Below, in pieces: positions 49,605 to 62,289 of a DNA stretch of 64,000 nucleotides (its first letter is position 1; every line of letters starts with the position of its first letter). Under the pieces are notes generated by a model. That model saw nothing but the letters and a program-made list of their open reading frames with translations, was not told the DNA's origin and ran no database searches. Made by a program: the position numbers and the translations under genes. Source of the DNA: Silene noctiflora (lineage: Eukaryota; Streptophyta; Magnoliopsida; Caryophyllales; Caryophyllaceae); NCBI GenBank assembly GCA_009801015.1, contig VHZZ01000068.1:107392-171391 (forward strand). Reading direction: 5' to 3'.

Positions 49605-50691
49605 ACAGAGGAATTCACATTTTTTAAACATGGCGACTCCTCCATTTTGGGAAAAATAAGACAAAAAAGACAGGGAATGAAACAAAGCCTGGAATGGAAT
49701 TATACTAAATTGACACGACAGAAACTTCGAAATTGAATACAAAATACATAAATCAGCTGCATTCTGTTGAGCCTGTAATAACCATTTGCCACAATGCCAC
49801 TTAACTTCATTCACCTCCAGAGGCAATCACTAAATCCATCCCATATTGCCATCAACTCGGAAAATCTATCCTACCAAACTCAACTGAGATTCCTTAAGTT
49901 GCAAATTAGATCATTTCTGCCCCCACTAGATGTAGAGATTCAAGAAAATTATAAACTAATACCCCGTACTCATTATAACCAATCGGAATCATCAACTCGA
50001 AACTAATGCAGTCAGAACCACATGCAAACATTTCTAATGAGCAATCCTAACCTGATCAAAACAAGACAAAATCCTCATACATAAATAACTCTGATGAACA
50101 CAAAATTTCCCCTCAAATAAACAATGCAGTCGATTTCCCGAATAAATTCCTCAAACATCAAGTCTACACTAAGAATCACTTCCACCAATCTTAACTCAAC
50201 AACATTACATCAAACTTTACAACCAACAAAAACATACACAATAGCAACAACATTTCCCCAGTGCCTTAGTGCCTTAATGGCTCCCGCAGATTACGAGGTA
50301 AGGGTTCAGATGTACACAGCTTTGCCCTTGCGTTAGCAACACAAGAGACTGTTTCCGAATAACCCAAGAAAGCGAAACAAGAATAGGAAGACTTACAGAT
50401 TTAGGGGAGATGGAAGGAGTAAGGGAGAACTTGTTATCACTTTGATTATCCTTGTTTAGAAGATCTAACAACATTAAACCAAAAATCATCAAATATCAAT
50501 TAAATTCAACCAAACAAACAAATTACACAAATAAAAAACACAACCCATTACATAAAATCACAAAATAAAAACAACCCATCAAATGAAAAGTGCCAAAGAT
50601 TGCAACTTTGAACCAATTAATCACTAAAAATGAACAAAAAATCAGAAAAATGTTGAAAAATTAACTTTTTAAGTTTACCTGGATCCTTCAT
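49605..50691 (-). pseudogene. Truncated duplicate of VDAC (exons 1-2 and introns)
   Basis: Two exon remnants match VDAC: 50679-50691 (MKDPG start, compare MAKGPG) and 50397-50464 (LLNKDNQSDNKFSLTPSIS, compare [19 protein letters not shown]). Both keep their splice sites and phase. Homology continues through the intron below: gaaacaaagcct and gcatac near 49680 match 43047, and tcagaaccacatgcaaacat near 50009 matches tcagaaccacattcaaacat near 43302. VDAC exons 3-6 are absent. Exon 1 has lost the [10 protein letters not shown] part of the helix. The intron holds only one unit of the repeat that fills the parent's intron 1. A reverse SINE-like fragment lies at about 50240-50340. Confidence 0.8.
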
Positions 50692-50972
50692 CTCAGATTT
50701 TCTGGGTTTTTCAGAAGAGAAAAGAGAGGAAAGACAAGGGTTTTCAGAAGTAAGTATTGTTTGGAAATTTGAAGTTAAGCTGGAGATCACAGACGGTAAA
50801 ATGTTTGTTAAATTGATTTGGAGTAATTATTAACTTCGTTAATTAATTATGAGTAGAAATAGGTAATTCAATCCTGGCCGTTGATGGTTCGTTAAAAATC
50901 AACTTGATTTTCAAAAAACGCAAATTATTTTACACTTTTGTTTCATCTACTCACATCCGACGTATCGGCTAA

Positions 50973-51565
50973 TCCTCTATATATTAAAAGAATAAGTAAT
51001 TCATAAGTTTCTCTCCAAAAAAATATTTTTTTAAATAAGGAAACTATCATAATTTAATTATTTTTATTAAATAAGAAAATTAATAATTATAATATATTTT
51101 ATCATACAATTTTTTTTCATTACAATTAATCTTTTCATTAAATTATATATCTCCACTAAACATTAAAGTATAATATTTTAATTAAAATATAAATAAATAA
51201 CATAAAACTATGACAAAAAATACTTGAGAGAATTTATAAAATTGAAATCGTTAGCTTTGTGTGTAAAAAATATTTTTTAAAAAACTCATTTCAGCACATT
51301 ACTCAATTCTCTTGGATTAATTTTTAGTTTTAATTTTTTTTTCGAATAACGAGAAAATGAACAAATAATGAGCTACCAATATTATTTTACAGTTCAACTT
51401 TACTCGGGTTTTTTGAATAATTTTGCAATTTAATTTCTTTTTTCTCATATCAAAATATAATTACATGAAATATGAAATATTAATAAGGTGTTAATTTATG
51501 ATTAAATAATACAAAAATAAAAATTCTATAAAAACTGCGCATTTATTGCGCGGGATCTAAACTAG
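50973..51565 (+). mobile_element. Helitron, non-autonomous, 593 bp
   Basis: Begins TCCTCTATATATTAAAAGAA after AA and ends with hairpin TGCGCATTTATTGCGCGG-like sequence, GATCTAAA, CTAG, followed by T. Interior is strongly AT-rich and non-coding. Its 5' end resembles the 33404 element more than the 34338 element. Confidence 0.75.
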
Positions 51566-54500
51566 TGCTATATTACTATATTAGTACAAATCTATTTGAT
51601 CCATTTTACACTTAAATCGAATATGACCGTCTTAACTTTTAAGAGATGTCAACTGAAAAGAAAAAAAAAATACTTCTAAAAATTGTATTTGTTGTTTATT
51701 GCATTTAGAAGAGTTATACTTTAAGTTAAGTTATTAAAAATCACTTTAATTATGTAATTGCTCCTTCGAAATCAAAATTAATAAATTGGAATTTAGTGAG
51801 CTTGTAATTAGAAATGCATCTCAATTAGTCTTTACTTTATAATTATAACAATGAGATCCAAAAAAAATATTGGATAAGTTACTTTGATTCGTCAAAATAT
51901 TGATTCATGTAAACTCGTTCTGAAATTGGACAAGAGTGTAGTCATTAATCTATAAATAACTTCACATTAATATATAAATTACTGCTTCAAACAACGACTT
52001 TAGTTCGATGCATTTGACATAAAACATTATAATATGTCCTTTTCGCAAACTAAATTTTCTTCTTTTGTGGTGCAGAGGGTAAGTTTATATCCCAGCTGTC
52101 GGTTTTACTCTTTGAGATTCATTTTATTGCGCCATATGTAATTAAGTTTTTTTTTTTTTTTTGTGGGGATTGAGTTCAAGTTAATTAGTGAGACAAGAAG
52201 TTTAAATAAAACTATCCTTTTCCTTAAAAAACATGCTCATTTCGTTCCGGTCAATTGTTATTCTTTGATTTTGGCACAAAAACCAAGGAAATGGGAGCGG
52301 GTAAATTACTAAATGACAAGTGGAAAAAATTGAGTGTGAATTATCAAGTTGCTCATTAAATTCATTCTTAAAATAGAAAGGACAACAATTGACTGAGACA
52401 CACAAAATGAAACAGAACAACGAATAATCGAGACAGAGGAAGTATTCATTACTTGTAGAGTTTTAGGACCGTTTATCCATCTAAGATTGTTCTGGTTGGG
52501 TAAAAACATAAAATCTCATCACTCAACCGCTCTCATATTCTAACATAGCTTTGCAATACCTATGATAAAATGTTTTACGATTTTGGATCATGTACAACTT
52601 CATATACAAACCGGAACATGGTCTTCTCCATTTATTTCTCTCAATTTTTTCTCTAATACACCTCTATTATATTATATATATCACGTTTTCATTCATTTAC
52701 CTTTTTATACTCAAGTGTATTTACAACCACCCGATTTACCCATAATTAGATCCAGATCATTAAAAGGTAATTGATCTAAATTTCTTATGAGAAAATGGAG
52801 AGGATTCTTACCCTCATGGATAATAGTGAACTCATGTGTATTTACAACCACTCGATTTATCCAGAATTAGATCCGAACCATTGGAGATGATTCTCACTCA
52901 TAATCAATTTAAAACAATGTAGCTCCTCTAAAGTGACTCGTTTACTATTGTGACCACTCGATAAAAATTAATCTTTAAGATGTTTCAACTTTCAACTTCT
53001 TTTACAATATATGGCGTCTAGTCATTTCCCCATGTCTCAACAATAACGTCAACAATTAACAACGAACCATAATCCTTGACAACATATTCATACTTGCAGT
53101 GATTTTTCCTGCGATGAAAATATTGCCGCGATTCTCCATTCTTACCTTTATGAAAATTTTCAACCACCGTAATCTAATGCTCCCATCGGCCATCTTTCCC
53201 CCTCTAGTAGTTCGTTAGAAAATCCGTTATGTTAACAAATACACTTCTTTATGGAAAAATTTATTCATTTAATGGATCGTCTCATGGTAAAACGTTTTCA
53301 CGCAATAATTACTTGTCCTATTAATCATCACAAACTTATGACCTCTAACAATCTTTCTCTTACTTGCTTTTCCACTTGCACTTTATAAAATATTACAAAC
53401 TTATGACGAAAAATGTCCGTCACAAATGAAAATTTGTGCCGATTAATACACTGGTTTGGTGAAGCAAAGAAGCATCCGTTGGGTGTACGCAAAGGCCGAC
53501 GCTCAATTTTAAATCACTACCGTTGATGCTCTTTGGATATGTAAACAATTCATTTCTCTTTTCCAAAAGTAGAGGAGAAAAAGCCACTTATTTTTCTTTG
53601 GAACCACTTCTTTCGTACAACACAAATATTTACAATTCTACACATAATTGATGGCCGACCACAATTTCTACGCAAATTATACAGTTACATCCAAAAATTT
53701 CGGAAAGACGGTCTCTTACTAAGCTATTGAGAGACAATTTTATCGTACCCTTTATTATTCAAAATGTCTATTTTATTTAGTATAGAGTACATATTTTCAT
53801 AATAATTGTATCTATTTTATCATGTATTGTACTCATTTTTATTAGTATTCCCATTTAATAATATATATATATATATACGTACCCGGTTTAAATTATTTGT
53901 TTATCTTATAAGGAAATAAAGGAATAGATAATATGAAACCCAATTTAAATTATTTGTTTATTTTTAAATAAAATATTGATTGAATATACACAAAAGGTAA
54001 ATAGTTGAGATTGGAAGTGTATGATAAATCATGGCTATACAAATTTATGTAAGTTTGGTAAAGCTGACCCCGATCCGATAAGAGACTAACTCGAGACCCA
54101 AAATAATCTAAAAAGTGTGACCTAAACTTGACTCGATATTCCGATAGGGCTGAATTGATCCAATCGAAAGACTCAAAATGACTTGAAATGATTATTTAAG
54201 GCAAAATCAGAAATAACCAAAATTAACTTGACCCGACTTGACTCGACCAAAACACAAATCCGATAATTACTGAACATAAATAACCCAATCAGAAGTGATA
54301 CAATTTAAATCCAACCTAATGATATATTTATCAAGTTTAAACGGTAAGTATCCAACCAAAAAAGAGAAAGTAGATAACAAAACTCGATAATAAAACTCAA
54401 AAAGTCAATGACATGGTTAAGTGAAAACATACCACATTATTAGCACAACACAAGTATATAGATACATTAAAAATCCAGATATCCAATTCAATCTCATTCC

Positions 54501-54567
54501 TACATTATTGCATTGTTTTTTCCACTATTTTTTGTCTAAAAAATTCCCAAAATTAGCCACAAAAATT
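51566..54567. other. AT-rich intergenic DNA upstream of AMY3
   Basis: About 3 kb without a recognisable gene. A short direct repeat (gtgtatttacaaccac followed by cgattta and attagatcc) occurs near 52716 and 52835. A (TA)n run lies near 53865-53880. The last few hundred bases should include the AMY3 promoter and leader. Confidence 0.4.
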
Positions 54568-57500
54568 ATGTGTACGGTTGCAGTAGAACCTCTTCTGAAC
54601 ACCATTCTCAGAAGCTCTAATCCCAGAATTAACCCTATTAAATCACAGAAATTTTCACCATTTTCACTTAAATTAACTTCTAAAACTGTTAAATTTGGCA
54701 GGAAATTTTGTAGCATTAACCCAACTAAAGTTTTGACTGTTACTGCTTGTTCTACTGCTACTGTTAGTGCTGTTTCTGATACTGATGGTGGGGTTTTGTA
54801 TAATGAGACAATTGAGTTGGCTAGAGTGAAGAAGGTTTGATCTTTGACTAATTTTATGATCTTTGTTTGTTTTGATGATATGGGTTTGTTTTGTTTTGTG
54901 GAAATTTTGATGCTTTTGTTAATTACCACTCTTTCTGTCTCGGTTATTTGTTTACGTTTTATATTCACTGTGAGGGGTATTTTAATCAAATGTGGCAGTA
55001 GTTGTTTTGTATACGAGTGTAAGGCTGCGTACATTCGACTCCTCTTATCCCCAATTTTGTGGGAGTCCTTGAGGCACTGGGGTAATGCTATTGTTATATG
55101 GGCTGTTTGAGTTTACTTTGATCAAAATTTATGATCTTTCTTTGTTTTGATGAAATGGGTTTGTTTTGTTTTGTGGAAATTTTGATGCTTTTGTTAATTA
55201 TGTTGTTATATGATATGGGTTATTTGTGGTGTCATTCGGAAACAATCTATTTGTGATAAAGGGTAAGGCGGTGTACATCCGACCCCACTTGCCTTGCATT
55301 TTGTGGGAGTCCTTGAGGCACTGGGGTAATGTTGTTATCGTTGTTATATGGGTTGTTTGTGTAGTAATTTATTTGTTTTTGGTTTGGATTTTTAGGTGGA
55401 AGGCAAGTTATACATAAGGTTGGATCAAGGGAAAGATGAAGATAGTTGGCAGCTGACAGTTGGATGTACTCTTCCTGGGAAATGGGTTCTTCATTGGGGT
55501 GTGCATTATGTTGGTGTTGCTGGAAGGTTTAATTTCTGATACCAAATCTTGGCATAAGATAAAATTGTATGTTTCATACACTTGAGTTTGCATGCACTTC
55601 GGAATTTAGGGGTTTGATTGGAAGTTGGAATAATGGTTTGATCTTTTGTTGATATTGCTATTTTGGTAGTGTTGCAGCATTGAGTCTTGTATGAGACGGT
55701 TGTATGAGTGAGACCGATGTTAAAATCTTTTATGCGTGCATACGTCCGTCTCATAAGATTTTGTGTGTCAGCACTTCAGAAAGTGCTCAGGAGTTTTCCT
55801 AAGATCTATGTGCATTCTGGATTCCTCCATATGATATGACGTTTGAGTAGCATACATTGCAGTAATTAGACAGATTATATTTGCTGGTTGGTTGGTTATT
55901 CACAAGTGTTATTTTCTTCTGAATTTATGTTCAGTGAATGGGATCAACCTCCGGAAGAAATTAGGCCTCCGGGTTCTATTGCCATAAAGGTATGTATACC
56001 TGTCGTTTGATATAGAGCTTGTAATATCTTGTAGTAGATTGATTCGTATATGATGCATATTTTACACATAAAAATCTCAGGATTATGCTATAGAGACGCC
56101 ACTGAGTCAATCAACTGCTACTGAGGGTGGAGACTCTTCTCAAGAAGTGAATATTAACTTCAATTGCAGTAGCAAAATTGCAGCAATCAACTTTGTGTTA
56201 AAGGTTCTAACTCTGAAAATTCTTAGCACTTTGTGTGTATTGAAGCTACATTACCACGTTTCGCAGTTGTCATTTTTTTTTTTGGTATACATTTGGGTGA
56301 TCAGGATGAAGAAACTGGATCATGGTATCAGCACAAAGGAAGGGATTTTGTGGTGCCTCTTGTTGATGATCTGCGTGATGGTGACAATGTCGTTGGACAA
56401 AAAAGGGACATTGGTTTGCGGCCAGGTGTGTTATGCACGCATACCAACGTGTACCTTGAATCCATTTTCAATGGAGCTAAATACTTGGAAATCAAAACGG
56501 TTAACTAAAGTGGTTAGGCTTCTTTAATTTGTGAAGTAACAGTCACTCATGTAATTCTCGACACTACTTTTGTATCGGGTCATTTGGAAATATCCTATTC
56601 CCTATTCCCTTATTACAAGTGTAAGGGTGCGCACATCCGACCTCTCCTTACCCCATCATTTGCAGGAGCTTTTGAGTCACAAGGGTAAAAAGTTCTTGTT
56701 GTTGACCATGATGTACCGTGTCAAAGTGTCATGCGAGATCTAAATTTTCAACCTGATAGCACCGTGTTCTATTTGTGCGATTGTTCCCCATAGAGAAAGT
56801 AAGATTGAAAAATGTTTCATGTTGTCCAAGTATGGCATGACTTTTGGTAGTGTTAAATTTTTTCATAATAGCTGATAGATAAATGGATTAGAGATCTTAT
56901 CATCTGATTAACTTTTATGAGTGACTCTTTTGGATATTGTGCGTTGTAGGGAGTTCTGAACAGCTTTCTAACTTGTCTCTTAATGGGGCAGCACCTCAGC
57001 AAAGTGCTAAAGAGAATGATGAAGCGTCTTCTGAATCACCTTCGGCAAATAAGCCACTGGAAGGATTTGATGTAGACCTACCCATAGTGAAAGAAGTTCC
57101 TGTTTGCAATTCACTTTCAGTCTCTGTGAGAAAATGTCCCGAGACAAATAGGAATCTCGTCCATATGGAAACCGATTTGCCTGGGAATGTCGTAGTTCAC
57201 TGGGGTGTATGCTTTGACAAGAGTAAGATATGGGCACTACCTGAGACCCCTCATCCTCCAGAAACTGAAGTATTTAAGAACAAGGCATTGCGTACACAGT
57301 TGCAGGTATGGAATTCCAAAACAGTTGGAAATGAGCTCATAAATAACTGTTTAACTGGACTGACTTGGACTCCTATAATCTTATTGTAAAAACATGTTGG
57401 GTACTCAAATCTGGTTTGTAATGCGTCAATACATCTGTTTGTGTATGGCATTCTTTTCACAATGTTCGTTGCATCTAGCTTTACGTGGTCTTTAAGATGA

Positions 57501-60500
57501 CACATTGACTATATCTCTTTGAATTCATATATATAACTCTCAAACCTCGACGGATTCGGATGATGATTTATGTTAGCCGACCCTAAACTATGTTGGGACT
57601 AAGGCTTTGTTGTTGTTTTTATGACCGAAATTTTGAAAATTTGATCTTAAAAAGTCACATTGGAAGAACATTGTGAACAATGGAAATATGTTTTACTAAA
57701 TTGTCTAACTTTCATGTTTGTACATTTTTCTTGCAGAAAAAAGAGGATGGATCTGGAGCTAAAGGATTATTTTCTTTAAACAAAGACGTGTTAGGATTTC
57801 CTTTTGTTCTAAAGTTAGATGATGACACTTGGTTGAACAATAAGGGGAATGATTTCTTCATTCCCTTGAGTGGAACTCGTAAAGATGAGAATATTTCTGA
57901 AGACATAGCAAAGAAGGATGATTCTGGATTGCTGTCTGGTTCCGTAGGTACAGTTGAAAAACCAACCACCTCAACCCCGGAGCCTTCTGATGCCACATAT
58001 ACTGATGAAATCATCAAAGATATACGAACTTTAGTAACGGGCATCTCATCTGAAAAGAAATGGAAAACTAAAACAAAAGAAGCCCAGGAAGGAATTCTGC
58101 AAGAGATTGAGAAGTTGGCTGCTGAAGCATATAGTATCTTTAGAAGCTCCAGTGTAACTTTCTCCGAGGAATCTATTTTAGAAATTGAAGCAGCAATAGA
58201 GGCACCTGTAATTAGATCTGGGACAGGGTCAGGGTTCGAAATTCTTTGTCAGGGATTTAATTGGGAGTCCCATAAATCTGGAAAATGGTACTTGGAGCTC
58301 CAGCAACAAGCTGCTGAGTTGTCTTCACTTGGCTTTACCGTAGTCTGGTTCCCACCTCCTACTGAATCCGTGTCTCCCGAAGGTTACATGCCAAAAGATC
58401 TTTACAACTTAAATTCAAGGTTAGCTAACTTATAATGCCTTCTTTATACTTGATCTCCCCAGCAGTAAACTTCCTAGTTTGTTTTGCATGAAGAACCATA
58501 GGAAAATGTGAATGGAATGCAATCTGGTGAAAGATGTGAGGTCGTAAACTATTGTGATTCTTCGTTCATGACATGGTTTTTTTCTTTTGAAAACTAGATA
58601 TGGCACAATAGATGAGCTGAAGGAGGCCGTAAAGCAATTTCATAAAGTTGGTATAAAAGTTCTAGGAGACGCTGTCTTGAACCATCGCTGCGCACATTCC
58701 AAAAATGGAAATGGTATTTGGAATATCTTTGGGGGCCGGCTTAATTGGGATGATCGTGCAGTCGTGGCTGATGATCCTCATTTCCAGGTATATGCTGTTT
58801 GTTTAGTTGTCTTTGGCGAGTGCAGTTTCAGTTTGAAGCATCTCATCATAATTTTATGCGCTTTTGACATTTACTATTTTTCAAAGTCTTTGATTTGAAC
58901 TTTTTTCTTAAGACAATACAACGTATTAATCAATAATCATTGTAAATTTGATGCTTATTAAGTAATCAACATATTTAGATGACAATCGAGTGCAATAATA
59001 ATCAGTTTTGCAATAAAAATCCTTGTGTTTGAAGGATTTTGATTTTGCTTGGAGGGAAGAAAACGGATCCCTCCATTTCCTTCCAGCCTAATTAGCTAAC
59101 CAAACAATGGAAATTCCGCCTCTCCTTTTTTCTTCCCTTCCTTTGCCTCTAAATCCCTCCATCTAAGGATTTTGTTCTTTGTTTTTACTTTTCAGGGTAG
59201 GGGCAACAAGAGTAGCGGAGATAACTTCCATGCAGCTCCAAACATTGATCATTCACAAGATTTTGTTAGAAACGACATTAAGGAATGGTTGTGCTGGCTG
59301 AGGTTAGTTTGTGTTGTCTTGATTTATCAAACAGCTCTTTTAGTGAAGCTGACCGATGAAATCTGTGTTTTAGCCGTTGTACATGTTATAAATCAGTGTT
59401 TTTCTTGTAGGTTATCAACATCTTTTCTGTTCAAAGTTATGAAAGTTACCTTTCTCTTAATATTTGTAGGAAAGATATTGGATATGATGGTTGGAGACTT
59501 GATTTTGTCCGTGGGTTTTGGGGAGGTTACGTCAAGGACTACATTGATGCGAGTACACCCTACTTTGCTGTGGGGGAGTACTGGGACTCCCTTAGCTATT
59601 CTTATGGAGAGATGGACTATGACCAAGATGCCCATAGGCAGAGAATTGTAGACTGGATTAATGCTACTGGTGGAACTGCAGGAGCTTTTGATGTTACCAC
59701 CAAAGGGATTCTTCATGCGGTGAGTCGTTTACGTGCTTTAGTCGTGATGGTGCTATGATAAAATCTAATTCCTTGTGTTGTCTCTTGGATCCTTCCTTAG
59801 CAAACAAGCTTTTGGTGAATTTTATAGAATTACAGTCTCTTCAGCCACAGCCTATACGTTGCGTTCACAATTTCCCTGCAACTTTGGAATCGTGACTGCA
59901 ACAGTGACCTATACCAGATTTCATAACTTTCAACTGATTTCCCTTTCAAGAAGTCAAGAACCGAGCAGCAAGCGACATCACTTTTCTTTTTTAATTTTAT
60001 GAAAAAGTGATGATCTTTGCTGCCACCGCCACTTTCATTTGCAGTTGATGTTTCGACTCGATATGAGTAGCTTATGCTTATGACTGTAAATTCTCTCTCC
60101 CAGGCGCTAGAGAGATGTGAATATTGGCGTTTAACGGATTCAAAGGGGAAACCACCAGGGGTGGTTGGTTGGTGGCCATCTCGTGCAATTACTTTTATTG
60201 AGAATCACGACACCGGCTCAACTCAGGTGCATACTTTTCTTTACCATCATGTAGAACTGTGTCGTGTAAATTACAGATTTACAGTTACACTATTTCTTAA
60301 TGATGTGAATAAAGGATATTTGTTTGGAGATGATCTGATCTTTCTTCTTTTCCATTGTCTTTGAAGGGTCACTGGAGATTTCCTGGTGGCAAGGAAATGC
60401 AAGGGTATGCATACATCCTGACACACCCTGGAACGCCATCTGTGTTTTACGACCACGTCTTCCATTACAAAAAGGAAATAGCTGCACTACTCGGTCTTAG

Positions 60501-61347
60501 AAACAGGAAGAAGATCAGTTGCAGGAGCACTGTAAGTATTCTTTATCCCAAATTTATGATCTCATTTTGACTATGTGGGTCAATGTTGTGAACTTTGATC
60601 CATAACTTCTCCAAACATATGTAAGTATACAACAAACGGAGGCTTAATCCCAACAAACTAAAATAATGAGCAGAAAGAAAAATGGAAAAAGCATAAAAAG
60701 CAGTCGATGTACATAATGAATTACTGATAATGTTGATAACTGTGGGAAACTTTGTGTTCTTTTAATGGAGTTAAAAAAATAGGTAAAGATATAATGCAAA
60801 AATATTCATGTTCGGTTTATTAATACTACTATTATCATTATTGAAAATATTGGTCAAAGTCGTTATCGTTTGACCAACGAAATCAAATGAAGATTGTCAA
60901 TGGATGAAGGGAGTTAAGTGAAGCTTTTTTTCTTTTTTTTTGAGTATAAGTGAAGCTTATTGTCCAAAAATTTGTTTACATTTTTATCGGGTTTTAATCG
61001 TTTATTCACGTCGAAACAACCATGAGAAATTCGAGAGAGCTATTTAAGCAACTACTGCAATATGGGAACTTGAATGAAACCTTTCAACTTAATTTATGTG
61101 CAGAACTCATTGCCCTTCTGTCAATGTTACACTTAGATGGCTTTCACCTTGATTCAAAAAGACTGATTCCCTTTTGACCCTTTTTCAGATTAAGATAACC
61201 AAAGCAGATAGAGATGTATATGCGGCTGTAATCGATGATAAAGTGGCGATGAAGATTGGACCAGGTCACTATGAACCTCCAAGCGAGTCCCAGAAATGGT
61301 CAGTAGCGATTGAGGGCAACGACTACAAGGTCTGGGAAACAGTATAA
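54568..61347 (+). CDS. AMY3: Chloroplast alpha-amylase AMY3 with tandem CBM45 domains
   Basis: Hydrolyses alpha-1,4 glucan bonds in starch inside the chloroplast. Thirteen exons: 54568-54834, 55396-55526, 55935-55989, 56081-56203, 56305-56425, 56950-57305, 57737-58419, 58598-58787, 59196-59302, 59470-59719, 60104-60226, 60367-60531, 61189-61347; 909 aa. A Ser/Thr/Lys-rich transit peptide (first ~70 residues) precedes two CBM45 starch-binding modules (about 90-230, with [11 protein letters not shown] and [12 protein letters not shown]; about 275-400, with [11 protein letters not shown] and [12 protein letters not shown]) and a GH13 barrel from about 515. Catalytic residues: Asp689 (GWRLDFVRG), Glu714 (VGEYWD), Asp797 (ENHDTGSTQ). 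Cys522 and Cys610 are 88 residues apart, like the Cys499-Cys587 redox switch of Arabidopsis AMY3, so thioredoxin control is likely. Start [10 protein letters not shown] was chosen over an upstream in-frame ATG by homology. Confidence 0.96.
54846..55350 (+). repeat. Tandem duplication with two SINE-like fragments in AMY3 intron 1
   Basis: The block gggtttgttttgttttgtgg-aaattttgatgcttttgttaatta occurs at about 54884-54925 and 55159-55200. Each copy is followed by a SINE-like piece (gtaaggctgcgtacattcga near 55019; gtaaggcggtgtacatccga near 55263) ending in tgtgggagtccttgaggcac and tggggtaatg. The unit is about 270 bp, so one SINE fragment was probably duplicated with its flank. Confidence 0.75.
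56617..56690 (+). repeat. SINE-like 3' fragment in AMY3 intron 5
   Basis: Reads gtgtaagggtgcgcacatcc, gacctctccttaccccatca, tttgcaggagcttttgagtc, acaagggtaa; the same layout as the copies in intron 1. Confidence 0.6.
57548..57620 (+). repeat. Different SINE-like 3' end in AMY3 intron 6
   Basis: The word gttagccgaccctaaactat, then gttgggactaaggctttgtt and gttgttttt, is a 3' end shape common to another dispersed plant SINE family. Only the 3' portion is seen. Confidence 0.5.
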
Positions 61348-62289
61348 ATTCTTCTCACCTGATTTTGTTGAAGCAATTGGGGAGCAGAGTTGTATAGAAG
61401 CATTCGGAACCATTTAATTGCACAGGAAACTGGAGTGAGATGTGTACCTGTATCGTGATGAATTGGTAGTATTGTATGTAGTTGGCCTGTTCGGGCCTGT
61501 AAAAGTACGTAAGCTGGATATGATGACCTCTTCAGCATGTTACTACGAACTGTTAAAACTGTAAAAGCCATTATCATAATGAGATATTGAGACGTTTCAT
61601 GTCTGTTAATCCTGGAGCACTGAAGTGTGCACTGTGCAGCTCCTTAAGAGAGTGTCCTGCACAAAGTACGCATCTACTGATCTGCCCAATCATAACGGCT
61701 ACCACCATCCTTCCCAACGTAGTCATACCTGCAGCAACTTTTCCGGCTGCAATAACATTGTCGTGATACCCTTTATCCACATCTCTCCAAAAGTTTCCGA
61801 CCTCCATACGCTCCTGTGGGGGTGGAGGCAAGGGAAGAGACTGAGTAGAATTCAAAGGAGCATACAATTGCTATGTGAGAGCGGAAGGTATAAATGGGTC
61901 GTGTTAGGTGTCTCGTGCCTATACATACTCGAACCTTGAATGTTTTGCTAATTATCATCTCTTGTTGAACTCGGCCCCTCCCAAATTGTCCAATGAAAAA
62001 AGTTTTCTCCTTTTTAGTAGGAAAGTTTTCTCCTTTTTAGTACGAATCAGACTGCCCACCGTCAACAACAGTGAATAACTCGTCACTCCAGATTACGAAA
62101 AACCGACCTATCCAATCCAATTATCTATCAAACACACATGATAGAACACAATCATCAAATGTGTACCTTTCTCATCCACATACCCGCACCCACAACTCCA
62201 GTCCCACATCATTCTCAGCTCCCAAACATACATTCTTAAATTCTTAAATCACCAATCGTTTTGCTGTCACAAAATTTCTGCCATGAAAA
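61348..62289. other. AMY3 3' region and promoter of the DnaJ-type gene
   Basis: Contains the AMY3 3' untranslated region, a minus-strand open frame (listed separately), a short tandem word (aaagttttctcctttttagta, twice near 61998-62041) and the leader of the next gene. Confidence 0.4.
61574..61867 (-). CDS. Possible small protein, unknown (97 codons)
   Basis: An uninterrupted minus-strand frame opposite the AMY3 3' region. It starts with a proline-rich part (SLPLPPPPQE) and has an inner Met (MEVGNFWRDVDKGYHD) that may be the true start, followed by a moderately hydrophobic stretch (GMTTLGRMVVAVMIGQIS). The amino-acid make-up looks more protein-like than neighbouring chance frames, but I do not recognise the family and no splice partners were found. 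It could be a real small gene, a terminal exon or chance. Confidence 0.3.
   Translation of the reverse strand: MYAPLNSTQSLPLPPPPQERMEVGNFWRDVDKGYHDNVIAAGKVAAGMTTLGRMVVAVMIGQISRCVLCAGHSLKELHSAHFSAPGLTDMKRLNISL

Noticed and set aside
49446-49826. A 126-codon minus-strand frame upstream of the sulfotransferase
   Set aside because: No family match; it runs across the VDAC-duplicate boundary, and only a short different-frame piece (49561-49590) makes a plausible start exon.
54525-55034. A 169-codon minus-strand frame
   Set aside because: It is antisense to AMY3 exon 1 and intron 1 and is a shadow of the transit-peptide coding sequence.
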